DNA of 64,000 bases from Adineta vaga (Eukaryota > Rotifera), in assembly GCA_021613535.1 (NCBI GenBank), contig CP075494.1:14880001-14944000 (forward strand), in the 5' to 3' direction. Under the pieces are notes generated by a model. That model ran no database searches and was not told the DNA's origin. It was given only the letters and a program-made list of their open reading frames with translations. Below, piece by piece: positions 10,901-23,600 of the stretch. Positions within the stretch are counted from its first letter, which is position 1. Each line of letters starts with the position of its first letter. Both the position numbers and the translations under genes were made by a program.

Positions 10901-12939
10901 ATACATTTAGCTTCTGTTCTGAAATTATTCAAATTTCCTCCACAACCATGATATCGAAAATGTTCACATTTATTTAACACGGCATCATAATGATATTTTG
11001 TTGTTAAGATCATTTCATTTGATGATGATTCATTAAAAAGACGATAATGAAGAGTACTTGAATTACTATGACATGGAAAACCACAATCTCTCGGTAATGA
11101 ACAAGCATAAAAGACATGACCTAAACGAAAACATAAATACAAATAGGACTAAAAATTTATTCTACCTAAATAAGCTAAATGAGCTAATGTATGAAGAATT
11201 GATTCTACTAGAATGATAATTCCAATAATCTTATGTGTATCAATATGATGATCAAGAGGAAGAAGAATTCCACCACCTTTTGTTCGTAACCATGTGATAT
11301 GTTTTCGAAGCATTAAAAGAAGTACTAATGCACAATTAAAATTTAACATTCCACCTATTTTAAAGAAAAGATCTATTCGAATCTTGAGAAACAAAAACAA
11401 ATTCATGATTTTCTACCATTAATTCGTGCGATAATGACAAGAAAATGAGCTTGTTGTTGAATAACATAAATTCGTAAGACATTGATACATATACAAAAGC
11501 AAATAAATAAATATAATGACCAAAAAAAGACTAGATCAAAATTATTCCGTATCCAACTACGAATTGTTAATGAACGTTTATAACTTTTACTAATCGATGT
11601 TGGTTTTGGTTGAATCCAATTACTTGTACTAGAAAGGCAAAATATTTCAATAACGAATCGAATACTTCTTTTTCTATACCTAAGTGAAAGAACTTTAAAT
11701 AAATGTTCATTTCGTTTAAATGCACTGGTTAATTCTTCTAAACTTATATCGCCAGATCGATCGACATCGGTTTCTTGAAATAAAGTTGCGGTTAATTCCG
11801 CTAATGTTTCTTCTAAATCCAACGATGGTGTTTGTTCAAGAAAACAACGAAGAATTAATTTCATTTCATTAAAATCAATAATTCCATCATCTAAATTTTC
11901 GAACAACATCTATCTGAAATCTTCATTCATATTTACTTACCATTATGATCAAAAATTTTAAAAAGAAATTCTACTTTTTCCATATCATTCGCTTCAATTA
12001 TAAATCCCATTCGTTGTATAAGAATTTCTAATTTAATTCGCCCGATTTTTTCTGTATCAAAATAATTAAATAAACATTCAGCTAGTTGTGGCTAAAGAGA
12101 AACGACTAAAACATTCGAACAAACGTGTAGATTCAATACAGACCACTTTAAAATAAAAACTATTCGTAAATGTTTCTAAATCCATACTATCTTCTATTGT
12201 AGAATGATTTCGACGTTTACTAACTATCATTTGAAATTCATAAGTCAACCATGAAAGCCATTTCATATCTGTTTTAACACTGAAAAACAAAACAAGAAAA
12301 TGTTTTTAAAAAATCAAAAAACTCGTTGAAGTAAACTTCGAAACAGCACGAAGAATATCCATGAATTCCATGACGGTTAATAGATTTGTTTCACCAAGGA
12401 ATAATAAAGCAAATTGTCGACGAAACTAGAATTATAAAAATGAATTTTATCAATCGATCTTTTGCGTTCGTTGAAACTACCGAAGAATCTTCAAATAATT
12501 TACAAAAGTTATTTAATGATAATGAACTATTTTCAGGGGACATATGTCTGAAACCATGTATAAATGCTTCCAATGATCGAATATCTTTTGTACGATTTGC
12601 TGTTCTAAAAACAAAGACGAAAAAAAAACCATCAAAACAAAAGTCAATGGAATTCAGATAGGAAATATACTCAGCAACTTTATATATGGATCCAATCCAT
12701 TCCGATTCGGATAATAAACCACTTGAATCACGATCAAATAAACAAAAAAGTGTTTCTATTAATTGCTGCGAAATAAAATCGAAGAATTTCAAAGATTGAA
12801 TGGAATAATATTATCTTACACGTTGTCGAAGTAGATGCATCAATTCTTGATAACTGAGATGTGTACGAGCATGAAGATGACGTTGCCATTTTTGTAACAG
12901 AGCTTCTTTATTAGATGAAGGAATCGATGTAGATCTCAT
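7959..12939 (-). CDS. NOX5: NOX5-type calcium-regulated NADPH oxidase with extracellular Kunitz domain
   Basis: Seventeen exons give 1100 residues: 12820-12939, 12671-12765, 12481-12604, 12337-12425, 12147-12279, 11941-12091, 11680-11890, 11417-11628, 11166-11354, 10890-11120, 10674-10825, 10432-10623, 10230-10362, 9526-10175, 9253-9459, 8915-9196, 7959-8090. It transfers electrons from NADPH via FAD and two hemes across the membrane to make superoxide. The N-terminus has EF-hands (loops at about 51-62, 231-242 and near 270-281, plus a degenerate one). Transmembrane helices carry the heme histidines (SILHTLAH; FYWCHM and LVHGPNFW). The FAD motif HPFS, the DGPYGAP and GIGITPF nucleotide loops, and a C-terminal CGPPAL complete the enzyme. 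A Ser-rich linker of over 100 residues sits in exon 9526-10175, where NOX5 also has an insert. Residues 442-518 form a Kunitz domain between helices 3 and 4 (separate entry). The last intron is 824 nt. The start lies 8 nt after an acceptor. Confidence 0.93.
10890..11120 (-). other. Kunitz/BPTI-like domain exon within the NOX5 gene
   Basis: This exon (231 nt) is flanked by phase-1 introns on both sides and encodes residues 442-518 of the oxidase. Cysteines at 493, 501, 514 and 518 have the exact Kunitz spacing C-x7-C-x12-C-x3-C, with the hallmark FRYHGCGGNLNNF segment (496-508). An N-terminal C448...C458 pair (GFPC before the would-be P1 position, here His459) matches the reactive-loop side, and there is one extra Cys at 454. 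The gap between the second and third canonical cysteines is 34 residues instead of about 15, an insertion. Flanking residues (AHLAYLG before, KPYRDTHHNYIDAL after) are ordinary oxidase sequence leading into the next helix, so the domain lies in the extracellular loop after the third membrane helix. Confidence 0.88.
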
Positions 12940-14109
12940 TATATAAACTACAATGACTTAGTCTAGAAGTGATCGAAGAACATTTCATATATATATTACG
13001 ATTCTCGTCTATTCTTTCAGATGAAAGCAATTCACCATATATGGTTAACCATAATCGAAAAGAAGAATGAAACGAGGGAAAGTGAATGTATTTTTCGTTA
13101 GTATACAATGTTGTAGTATCAGAAAAATTTTGAAGAAAAAATCTTTTGGAATCAGATACTTTGAAAAAGTCAATTTTTCCGAAGAAAATCGTCATTCTTC
13201 AATGACCTTTCTGTGTACCCTTGAGATAGAATTCTATCGTCGAGAATGAACAAAACATGTGATTAGTCATTTCTATATAAAATAATAGTGTTGAATAGTT
13301 AAGTCCGTCATGATGATAATGTATGATTTATCACAATTATCTGTCTAGGCCATTCTAAACGAGACGAAATTTCGATGAATTTCTCTAAACATTACGTCAT
13401 CTTTTCATTTCTATTTCTTTGCACCGAACGGAAAGTTCAGAATCATTGTAAGATCGATGACCTTTCAGTAAAGAAAACGAAGACTATTCGACTATAATGA
13501 TTGAATTAGTTTTGATTGTGATTTGTTCATATAACCATATTTATTTTTTGTTCGCTCTTTCTTTTATAGAAAAAAAAACAATATTTTATGTGTCATGGAC
13601 ATGAAGAGAAGAAAACAAGAACACGAGACAACAAAAAAAAAAGAAAACGAATAAAGAGAAAACTAGAACGTTCAATGTTTAGCAAGTAGACAAAAAATGA
13701 AAAAGAAAATGAGAGAAAAGAATTCTATGCATTACGCAAGACACATAAAGAAAAGTGATTAAAATTGTTATTTTGATTTTGTTTCGTTTTTTCATAGATG
13801 AAGATTTACATACAACAGAAAGGCACCGGTGATCGGTGACTTTTGTTGTCGCGTTAATTTTCTTCTGGTTTTTGAAATTGCTGAACATCGGAGAAAATCG
13901 AGAGACAAATACGAAGTAGAAGAGAAGAAAAAGAGAAGCAATAAATGCGCACAAATAACGACATCAAAATTTAAAGAAAATGTAAGAGTAGAAGAAGAAG
14001 AAGAAGTACGAACACCGGTCATGAAGAAGAAAAAAAACGAAAAGAAAGATAATAAAACATTCGATATTTAAAAGTAAAATCATTTGTCAAATATTTTTTG
14101 CTTTATAAT
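12940..14109. other. Intergenic region between NOX5 and Meis
   Basis: This contains the NOX5 upstream region (right of 12939) and the Meis 3' flank. Purine-rich short frames on both strands around 13679-14071 are low complexity and not convincing genes. Confidence 0.5.
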
Positions 14110-17100
14110 TTAAGAAGCTCCACTTGTAACTGCTGATGATTCTTGTTGTTGATGATGATGATGTCCCATAGGATCCATCATGCTAGTTGGACTCGATGAT
14201 ACGGGATAACCACCTGGATACATCATCATCATTGGATTCCGAAATTGAGACATTTGAGCATAAGATCCAAAGAGATCTAAAAGAAATTTCATTTTTCAAT
14301 AAAATCAATAAGAATATTATTTAACAATTTCTATCTTACCATGTGGAGCTGGTGGATAACCACCACTAAATTGATAATGCATTGCAGCAGCTGCAGCTGC
14401 ATCAGGTGAATATGGTCCAAAACAATCGGTAAATTCTGATGGTATTGCCGCTAAAAAAACGAAAGAAAACAAAACATTAAATACAATTGTTTCTTTCTTT
14501 CTTTCTTTTCTTTATCATTTTTCATCATCTGTATTATTTCACGCATTCGTGCAAATAATTAACTTTGACAGCAGAAGAAAGAGGAGGAACAATTGCTTAA
14601 GTGTCGAAATGAATTAGATTGATTGTTCTTTTACAAATCAATTTAGTATTAACTATTGATATGTCACAGAACATTTTTATCAAGAGAAATCTGATCAAGA
14701 AGAACTGATTGTTAAGCAATATTCAGTTGACGCGTCAAAGGCATTTAAGAGAAAAAGCAGCAATACACACACACACACACGCACGCACATACATAATGAT
14801 GCATGAGTAGAAGTTCTACCTTTTTGAGCATGGGCTGGAAAAACAAAAGAAAAAGAAATTATATATGTGTGTGTATATATAGATATGTTTTTTCAATATG
14901 ATATGGATAAATAAATGAAAAAAAAGAAGAGGAAAGCATTAGAGAGAAATTGTGAGTGTTAGAGCGTTAAGAAACACTCTTGCCTTTTGCTAGATATGAG
15001 AAAGATAATTGTTGAGGATGAACTGGATTTGATTGTCGATATGATGTTTTCTTATTCGATGATAATTCTCGAGATTTAGTCTGACGTTTACATCGATTTG
15101 ATACAATAGGAGAAGATACCGATGATGGTATCGATAGTGAATTTTGTTCATTATAAGACTTACCAGCACGATTGGATTGATCAATCATAGGTTGAACGAT
15201 ACGACGTCTGGCATTAATAAACCTTTAAAGAAGAAAAGAAAAAAAAACCAAATATATTAAATGATCATCTTCTTTGAACGTTAATTGATCAATAAAGTTT
15301 GATTATTTCAAGTAAATTTAACCTTTTTCTCTGATAAGAATCAATTTGACCTCGAAAAACCTGTCAGCAGGAAGAGAAGATAGACAGATTTGTTTACAAA
15401 AGAGAGATATCTTCGCAATGATAAATGATGTCCAGCTTGTGCAAAAAGAGATATAGTAACGATCTTTTCCTTCGAGATATGTATATACAAACATGGGCAA
15501 GCTAATGTATAAGTTACGTTTCTCCTCCTTGTCTTCCTAATGTGATTTTAACGATGGCGACGATCGATTGTTGTCATCAACATCCTGCCAGATGTTTTCT
15601 TTTCCTATTCTTCGAATCTTCAATTCACATTAGAAGAGAAAAAAAACTGAAACGTGACTGATAGTTTATGCTTGTTTGATCTCGACTCGCATGTAGATAG
15701 ATAATTATCATCATCATCATCATCATAAAAAACATTTCTTGACAGTTAAATACAATTGTCGATTACGCTCGAAGATCTTTTTTTCTAATTTTCTCCTTCT
15801 TTCTCTCTCTTTATCTACACGAATAAGTATCAATGAACGGATTGTTTATTTTATTAATTGACCATTCGATTGCTTCTATGTTGATTAGATGTCAGAAAAA
15901 TGTATGTATAGAAAAAAAAGTTTGATCATTATTATTGCCGACATATACTAATAACAAACTGCCAAAAAGAAAGAGAGCATACCGGCAAATGGTAACAAGT
16001 CTCAAATTGAGAATAAACATTCTTACATACGATATATTTATATATCTCTTTTAATTGGTTTAAAGTGCAAATTAATTTTAACCAATAGGAAAGAAAGACA
16101 AAACTTGTCACTTACCAATTATTAACTAAAAGCGAACAAAAAAGAAATAAACAAGGTAATGAAAAGAAAGATAATTAACGAAATTTACCTTGTAATATTG
16201 TTAAACCAGTATCTTGAGCTAATTGTTTCTTTTGTTCTTCGGACGGATATGGATGCTATAAAGAGAAAGAGAGAGATAAATAAAGAAGAGGAATGAATGA
16301 AATTTATGAACATACTGTTAAATGTTGAAATAACCATGCTCGCATGATATTTGTAGCGACTTTTGGAAAGATACCACGTTTCTTTTGACGTTTTTTTGTA
16401 TTATCATCAAGATCATCATCATCACCTGAACCGACACTATTAGCAAAATTGTCACCTAAAAAGAAAGAAGAAAAAGGAACGTTGAACTTCAATATCTTTA
16501 AAATATGTTTCATTTTTATGATCAATTATGATTGATTGACAAGACATATTCATATCTAGTAATGCGTCTTGACAGTCGATTTGACAAAAAGCATTCGAAA
16601 TATGATTAGTCTACAAAAGAATAAGAAGAAGAAGAAGAAGAAGACAAAACTGTCTGTTCACTGTTAAATTCACTACATGAAAATCAGAGATCAGATTCAA
16701 AATGACATGCAAACATGAAATGCTCAAGAAGACTATCAATAGAAATGAACATGTCGACAGATTGATAATGTTTTTCAGTTGTAATTATTTCTATTACTTG
16801 TTTCCCTAGCGTCGTAAATGTCAATGACTTTTTTTAGTGTCTTATGTTGAGAAAGCGAGAGAGAGAGAAAACAGACAAAGAGCAATTGAAAAAACATACC
16901 CGTTTCACTATTATTGTCATGTAAACCATGATAACCATTATTTGAATTAGTCATATTAATCATTGTTGTTTGGTTGGCATTTGGTGTTGTTGTATCTGAC
17001 GAAGAATGTGTCGATTGAGTATCATCATTATGTATTGAATGATGAAAATGTGCTTGATGATGATTTAAAAGTGATGAATGATGACCAACAAGATGATTTG

Positions 17101-20100
17101 AATATGAAGGATGTGGTGGTGGTGGTGGTGGAAGTTGTGGTTGAAAATGTGCGTTGGGTGGAGGTTGAAGATGATGATGATGATGTGAAGGTGGAGGATG
17201 ACCAAGATGATGGGGCGAAACAAATGGAGTTAATTGAGATGAAGATGATCGAAGCTAAAAGAAATGAAATAAAAAGATTTGTTGAAGATTAAAATTCTTT
17301 TTACTGATTTATGTGGATGAGTAAATGGTGTGATAGAACCATCTGGACTATGTTGATTATAGGATGACGAACGTGATGAACTTGTTGGTGGATGTGGCGG
17401 ATATCCTGATGGTGGTTGAGGACTTGATTGATCATCATCTTGATCGTCATCATCATCGCCCGATTTGGTCGATGAAACATTTGAGTCACGCTCATCGATT
17501 ACTAAATCCATTGGTAATTTACCTTTTAAACATGTTATATATCGATGAGTAAAATTATCGCATAATTCATGAACCTAAAAATAGATTTTTATCATATAAA
17601 TATTGAAATTAATTCGATTTCTTTCTTACTTTTTCTAATTCAAGTAAATGAAATCGTAAGACTTGAATTGCTTGAATCATCTACAAAAAAAAGAGTTTCG
17701 AACATAAATTTCGATGAATTCAAATAAAAGAATGATTTATTTACCACATTGTCTAATTCAGGATTTGTCGTAATATAGTTTTGATCTTTTTGCAGCTAAA
17801 GAAGAGAAAAAAAAGAAAGGAAATTTATTGATCATTAAAAAAAGAACAGCAGGTGCTTTAAAAACAAAGCATATCCGGAATAGAGAAAAGGAAAGATAAT
17901 TCTGCTGGTTCGATTAGTGTGAATATGATGATGAGTTTTTCTTTCTGACCTCTTTCATTTTCATCTCTTGTGTCTTCTTCAGATGAAAAGCTAATGACAT
18001 TTTAATGATACCCTCAAGCTTTTTCTCCCATTTACACCATCGAGAAAACAAAAATAGAAGAGCGAACTTGTTCTTTTCTTATCCCGTTGCTTTTTGATAA
18101 GATGATGATGAGCTGATTTGCTCATGGGATCATCACAGCATCTCTCTCTCTATCTAGAAACAAAGATCAAGCTAATAAACAGCACGTGTTATTCGAACCA
18201 TTAAGATCAATGTAGACAAAGAATGTCTTTGAGAATTTTAATCACATTTCCATTTCATTTGATTAATTAACTAAGAATTTGACATGAGTACTTAACACCT
18301 ATCTCTTGCTTTGACAACTTCAATATTGTTTCATTCTCTACATGACATTTTTTTTTCTTCTATTTCTCATACTCTTCAAAGATAAGTCTTTATTGAAAAC
18401 ATCTGCAAAATGTCGATGACGTGAATTCATATTCGTTTTCTCTATTTGCTAGATCTTATCAGAGTTTGTTCATTCAAGTATCAATCTGACAGGAGAGTGA
18501 GAGGAGGAGGTCATAATCATCAATATATGTATATATTTTTCATTTATTTTCTTGTTCAAGTGGCTTATCAAATGTTCATCTTGCGATAACAGACATTCAT
18601 ACAGTAGCTCGATAATGCACTTCAATTTAATTCTTTTGTCTCATTCTTCTACTTGAATTTGATTGATAAGAGATGAATCTATACGTAGATCGAAGAGTAA
18701 ATTTTTACCTGTTTAGCAAATTCCGTCACATCATCATTGAACGATTCCGATGAACAAATATCTCCGGGTCCACCGGAATCTCTTGGTGTACAAGTTGCTA
18801 GTTCACATTTTTCAAAGATTAATGCCAATAGAGGAAATAATGGATGGCTAAATTAAAAAGAAAAAAAGAAATAAATTCTTCGTCTTCTTCTTATCTTTGT
18901 CTTTTCATAGTTGAACTATAATTATGATCACATATATTAACGAAATTGATCTTTCGCTTCGAGCGATTTTCTTCGACTCTTTTTGATATTTGAAAATTAA
19001 AGAGAATAGAGATTTTTGATACCTTCGTATTTCGATTACGGTCATATCAATTTACGATTTGAATAATAATCAAGAATCAGACGAGAAAAGAAACGAACCA
19101 ATAAAAATTCATATCTATGAGGTCATAATCGTAATCAGTACTTTGCTATAATTTCAGTAACCGATGAAGGAGCAGCAGGCGTAATGATCATCAATCACTG
19201 TCATACGCATGCAAGAATCGAAAGAGAGCGAGAGAGAGAGAAGAAAAAAGAAGGAAAAAATTACCAACAAGAATACATTCATGGTGTAACTGTGGAAGGA
19301 AAAAAAAGAAAATGAATACCCAATGAGACGATAAGGTTAAGAATAGACAGCAAAAAAGATCTCGATTGTATGTATGCGTTTTTCTTTTCCTTCTTACTCG
19401 ACTCGCTTTTGCCTTTCCCGATGATTATTAGTTAGTCAGTGGTACGCACTGACGCACACACAAAGGCCATCCACCACCATCATCGTCATCATCATCATCA
19501 TCACTAGTAGAATAATAACATCGACGAAGAGATAGCAACCAACCGAGTGATTAGAAAGATAGACGAGCCGAAGCGAACGAGATGATTAACAAAGAAACTC
19601 AACTAGCAAATATCGATCTAATATATATGTGGCTATACACTTTTTTTTTGTTACATCTTATCGATGTTTATCATGCCACTTTAATTGCTTTTGTTTTCTT
19701 TTTTTTACATTGACGCGAATATTGCTCTTTAACAGATCTATCGATCTATCTATATATATATATATATGCTTATACATCTAGATAGAAGTAAACATTCGTC
19801 AATCCGTGTATAAATGAAAGAAAAAGTCAGAGTACGAGAATAAAAGCACACCAAGCGTGAAGATAATGATCGGTTTCGAAATTACAGCTGTGTATGTATG
19901 TATGTATCTATGATTGTATGCAAAAGAAGGGCCGCATTGAAACAAAAAAAAAGACGAGAAGAAATGTACAATATGCTTGAAGGTGATTCGGCCCAACGAC
20001 TTTCTCATCATTATCATCAATGAACGGATGAAATAAAAACTGTTCATCTTCTCGTTTGATTAACAATGCCGAAGCATAGAAACAACGAACTAATCGATCA

Positions 20101-20609
20101 ATCTTGACATTACTCAAGACACAATAAATATGTACGGAAAAAAATAAAGAATCAGCTGTCAAGAAACGAAATATATATCTACACATACACCTCATAATTT
20201 GTTCTATCATTTTTTACAAACAAAAACAGAAATGTAAGATGAGTAAGAAAAAAGTATTACTAGACATTTACCTGTAGATCATATCTTTCTGTTGTTTTGT
20301 TTGATTATCAGCATTGACACTGTTCGGATGATTGATTGTAACTGAAGATTCACCCATCGGTCCAAGAAGTGTTTGAAGATGATGAGGAATTGGAGATGCA
20401 GACGTGGTTTCAGTCTGAAATGTTGTTGAATACATACTGTTATTACCATTGGGAGTATTTGTTGTTGGAAAATCTCCACTACCATTACCATAATAGGATC
20501 CATTTGTATCGGTAAGCAACTAAATGGAAACGAAAATAAATAAATCTTACCATTGATCAAACGTCAGAATCAAAATGACATGAAAATAAATTACCCGTTG
20601 AGCAGCCAT
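14110..20609 (-). CDS. MEIS: Meis/homothorax TALE homeobox transcription factor
   Basis: Fourteen exons give 565 residues: 20595-20609, 20272-20519, 18709-18847, 17745-17795, 17630-17680, 17305-17574, 16900-17254, 16316-16455, 16189-16255, 16116-16125, 15164-15222, 14820-14834, 14340-14450, 14110-14276. The Meis N-terminal (PBC-binding) domain is clear: [20 protein letters not shown], then [26 protein letters not shown] and [15 protein letters not shown] His/Pro-rich linker follows. The homeodomain begins at [15 protein letters not shown], has the TALE three-residue insertion ([13 protein letters not shown]) and the recognition helix VNNWFINARRR ending [10 protein letters not shown]. Meis proteins bind DNA with Pbx and Hox partners in the nucleus. 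The C-terminus is Met/Gly/His-rich. Introns of 1424, 913 and 893 nt contrast with the 50-nt norm here and may hold enhancers. A splice acceptor ends 4 nt before the ATG. Alternative C-termini are possible (see findings). Confidence 0.95.
14765..14790. repeat. (CA)n microsatellite
   Basis: A run of CA dinucleotides, degenerating into GCACGCACAT, inside the Meis intron just 3' of the 15-nt exon 14820-14834. Confidence 0.85.
18848..20271 (-). other. Long second intron of the Meis gene
   Basis: A 1424-nt intron between the glycine/serine-rich N-terminal exon and the first Meis-domain exon. It carries (GA)n near 19220-19240, an (ATC)n run near 19486-19503 and (TA)n near 19750-19767. No exon with conserved Meis sequence was found in it. 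Its size in a locus of otherwise tiny introns suggests regulatory content; no specific binding site is claimed. Confidence 0.5.
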
Positions 20610-23600
20610 TATTCTATTGAAATCGACACGAGTTCAAGACGACATGACTAATTTTTTCTATTGATTATATATAAAGACAAGTTGAGATAGATAAATAGAT
20701 GAAGATCATCATTCATTAAATAAGACACAGCAGTTTATTTTCTTCGTTTTTCTTTTGTCTTTATATCTATCTGTCTATCTATTAGATATGTCGATCTTGT
20801 CTTGTATTTATATCCGTCGTGCTTGTCGAATTGTAGCGTGTAATAAATACGGTTTATATCTGTCGAATTTAATAGGACTATGTGACGTGATCGATGCGTG
20901 TGTGATTTGATAGATTTCTGGATGTCAATCTTTATCCGTAATGCGAGCGCACAAACGTCTCACCTTTTCGCACTTTCTCTTCTTTCTATGCACAAGAGAA
21001 GAAGAAAAAAAAGGAGTCGAAGAAAAAAAAACGGAGGCTGTTGCTCACAGAAAGAGAGAAAACTAACGACGAAGCAAGCGAACACTTGTAATTACTCTTA
21101 ATGTGAACGGTTACTCTCGACCAGTCAGCAAGCGAGTTGCTCTTTCTCTTTTATTTTTTTTCTTCTCTTTTTCTCTCTCGTTTTAGACGAAAGAGAAGAA
21201 AAAAAAGGATTTTCTTCTTTTGCTTATATGTTGATAGGCGATTATATGTGTATGCCTATGTGTGCGTGTGAGAACAAGCAAAAAGCCGAGTGTTGGCGGG
21301 TATTGTCGACAATGAGATATATCAAGAAAGAAAGCGTTCGCAGGTTCGAGATTGGACGAGATAAAAAAGTACTACAACCACTATGTCGCATGCAAAAGAA
21401 CAAGACGAAGGAGAAAGAGAGAGAGAGAGAGAGAGAAGAAAGAGGAAGTAGCTCAATTCATAGTGATGTCTTACTGGAAGTTTTCTCTTTCTTGTTCTGT
21501 TCTGAAGATCTTTTTTTTTTCTTTTCTAGTGACGGAAAAGTCAGCATTTTTGGACGAATAAAAAAAAGAAAAGATTAGAAGTAACGCTTCAATTGACACT
21601 TGGAGTCGAGCGCTTGTATTTCTTTTCTTAAAATCATGATGAAATGAACTGGCACTTAGACGGAAAAGGGTGGAGAAGAAGACAGCAATGACGTTGCCAT
21701 CGGCTGCAGAAAGGCGTGTCATATCCAATCAAATTTTAGACGAAGATTGATTGGTAGACGACGATGTGACGTGTGGCATGTCAAAAAAAGAAGAAAAAAA
21801 AAGAAAAGAGAGAAGAATATTCTGTAAAAAAACTGATTCTTATTGATTGTTGAAAAAAATTGGATTTGTCACAAGATAAAAGAGAATTGGCACTAGTTTT
21901 TTGCACTGTTATTTTTTCATCAACTATATCTATCTATTAATATACATCACGTACATAGAGAAGATGATCTGTGTGTGACAGTTGCTAATAATTCTCTAGC
22001 TTTTTTTTGACATCTAGACGTATCACACATTGAAAAGCTTCTCTATTGTTTCTTTTTGACATGTGGTAAATCGATGTATATACATATATATATATATATA
22101 TTAATTGAACATCAACTTTTTTTATTCATTGAAAAGGAAAAAAAAAGTCAAGCAATTTTCTTTGCTCTCATGCTCATTTCTTTTTTTCAAAGAGCAGCCG
22201 TAACGGCAATAAAAAAAATTCTGTCTTCAGTCTTGTCGATCGGCGGCACCGTTTGTATTCCCTAAAGAATTTCCACAACCCATCAATCTTTTACTTGACA
22301 TAGTTCGTTTGTTCAGTGTGTGCTAAAAAAGAAATAAGAAGAACAAAGAAATAATGGCAAGCGGCATGTTTTTTTTTCTGCAGATATTTTGCATTCATTC
22401 TGTTCATCTGTTCCACATACAAATTCTATTTATAACAATGACATATTCCGGTTCAATAGAGAATTTTCAAAGATAGATATATATATATATATATGATAAT
22501 TTCAAAACATTCAGTATCATCTAAAAAAAAGGATCAAGAATTTCTTCGTTGTTATTGTTGTTCATCATCATTGATCGTTTTTTACACATACTTTAACTTA
22601 ATGGAATTTAACACTTCTATTTCGTCTAGCAAGCCACTCATCTTTCGCTTCTCCTGATCTCTTGACACATACTTTGATCCTCATCAATCTTTCTTTTTAT
22701 TCACCGTTATGTTGGATATTGATAAAGCATATCAAGTTTAAATACATTCATCTATATACGGTAAACTGTAAAGAAAAGGCAAACGCAAGTCTCCTTTTCT
22801 TTTTTGTATTGATATCGTGCGTATAGAAATGGGTGTAGTGAAGAAAAAAATTATCGCCCGGTATGCATTGTCGCGTTTTGATGATCTCATCAGAAGGAGA
22901 AAGACAATCAAGTGAGCGAAAAAGGTAAGCTAAGCCACTTTACCTTCATTGCTATTCATTGTAATCGAGATCAACAAAAGAATATGATGATTGATAGTGG
23001 ATACAGACGACAGAACACAAATGCTCACAAAATAAGTGACCCTATGATTATTGCTATTCGATTATGCACACATTATATTCTCTCACACACGACACCAAAG
23101 TATATACCGGTATGTGTGTGCGGTCAACTCAATTGATTATGCATATTTTTCTTTTCGCACATGATGCGAATCTTAAATCCACTTGACTCTGATCAGTCAT
23201 TCACATAACATAGATATTTACCTGCTTATGATCAAGAATTATATGAAAATATTTTAGGCGGCATTTTGTCATTTTGGAAAACAGAAGGTGTCAGTCAATA
23301 TAATTCGATGAGAAAGTCACTGGTTTGCATGTGCGGCAAGGATGGACTTTGTCTTTTTTTCTGTCTATCTGTCAGTTTAGTCTAACTATCGTTAATTGTT
23401 GGAATACGCAAATGAGGCATCGGCATGTGTATGTATGAATATTGGTCAAAAAGAAAACAATTCCAATGTCTTTGATGTGACAAATCTGATTGGGATTAAT
23501 CGAAACGACTACTTCCCTTTTCTCATGAGAGATCAGAAAGAGATGAGAGAATTCATCAACAAATAACATATCATAAGTAAATACAAGTTGATTTTCTTAA

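Noticed and set aside
11629-11679. 51-nt segment in NOX5 that keeps the reading frame open and could be coding
   Set aside because: Treated as an intron: it has GT-AG ends, and its removal restores the conserved join between the last EF-hand helix and the pre-membrane segment seen in NOX5.
16963-17552. Plus-strand Asp/Val-rich frames
   Set aside because: Antisense of the His/Pro/Asp-rich Meis linker exons.
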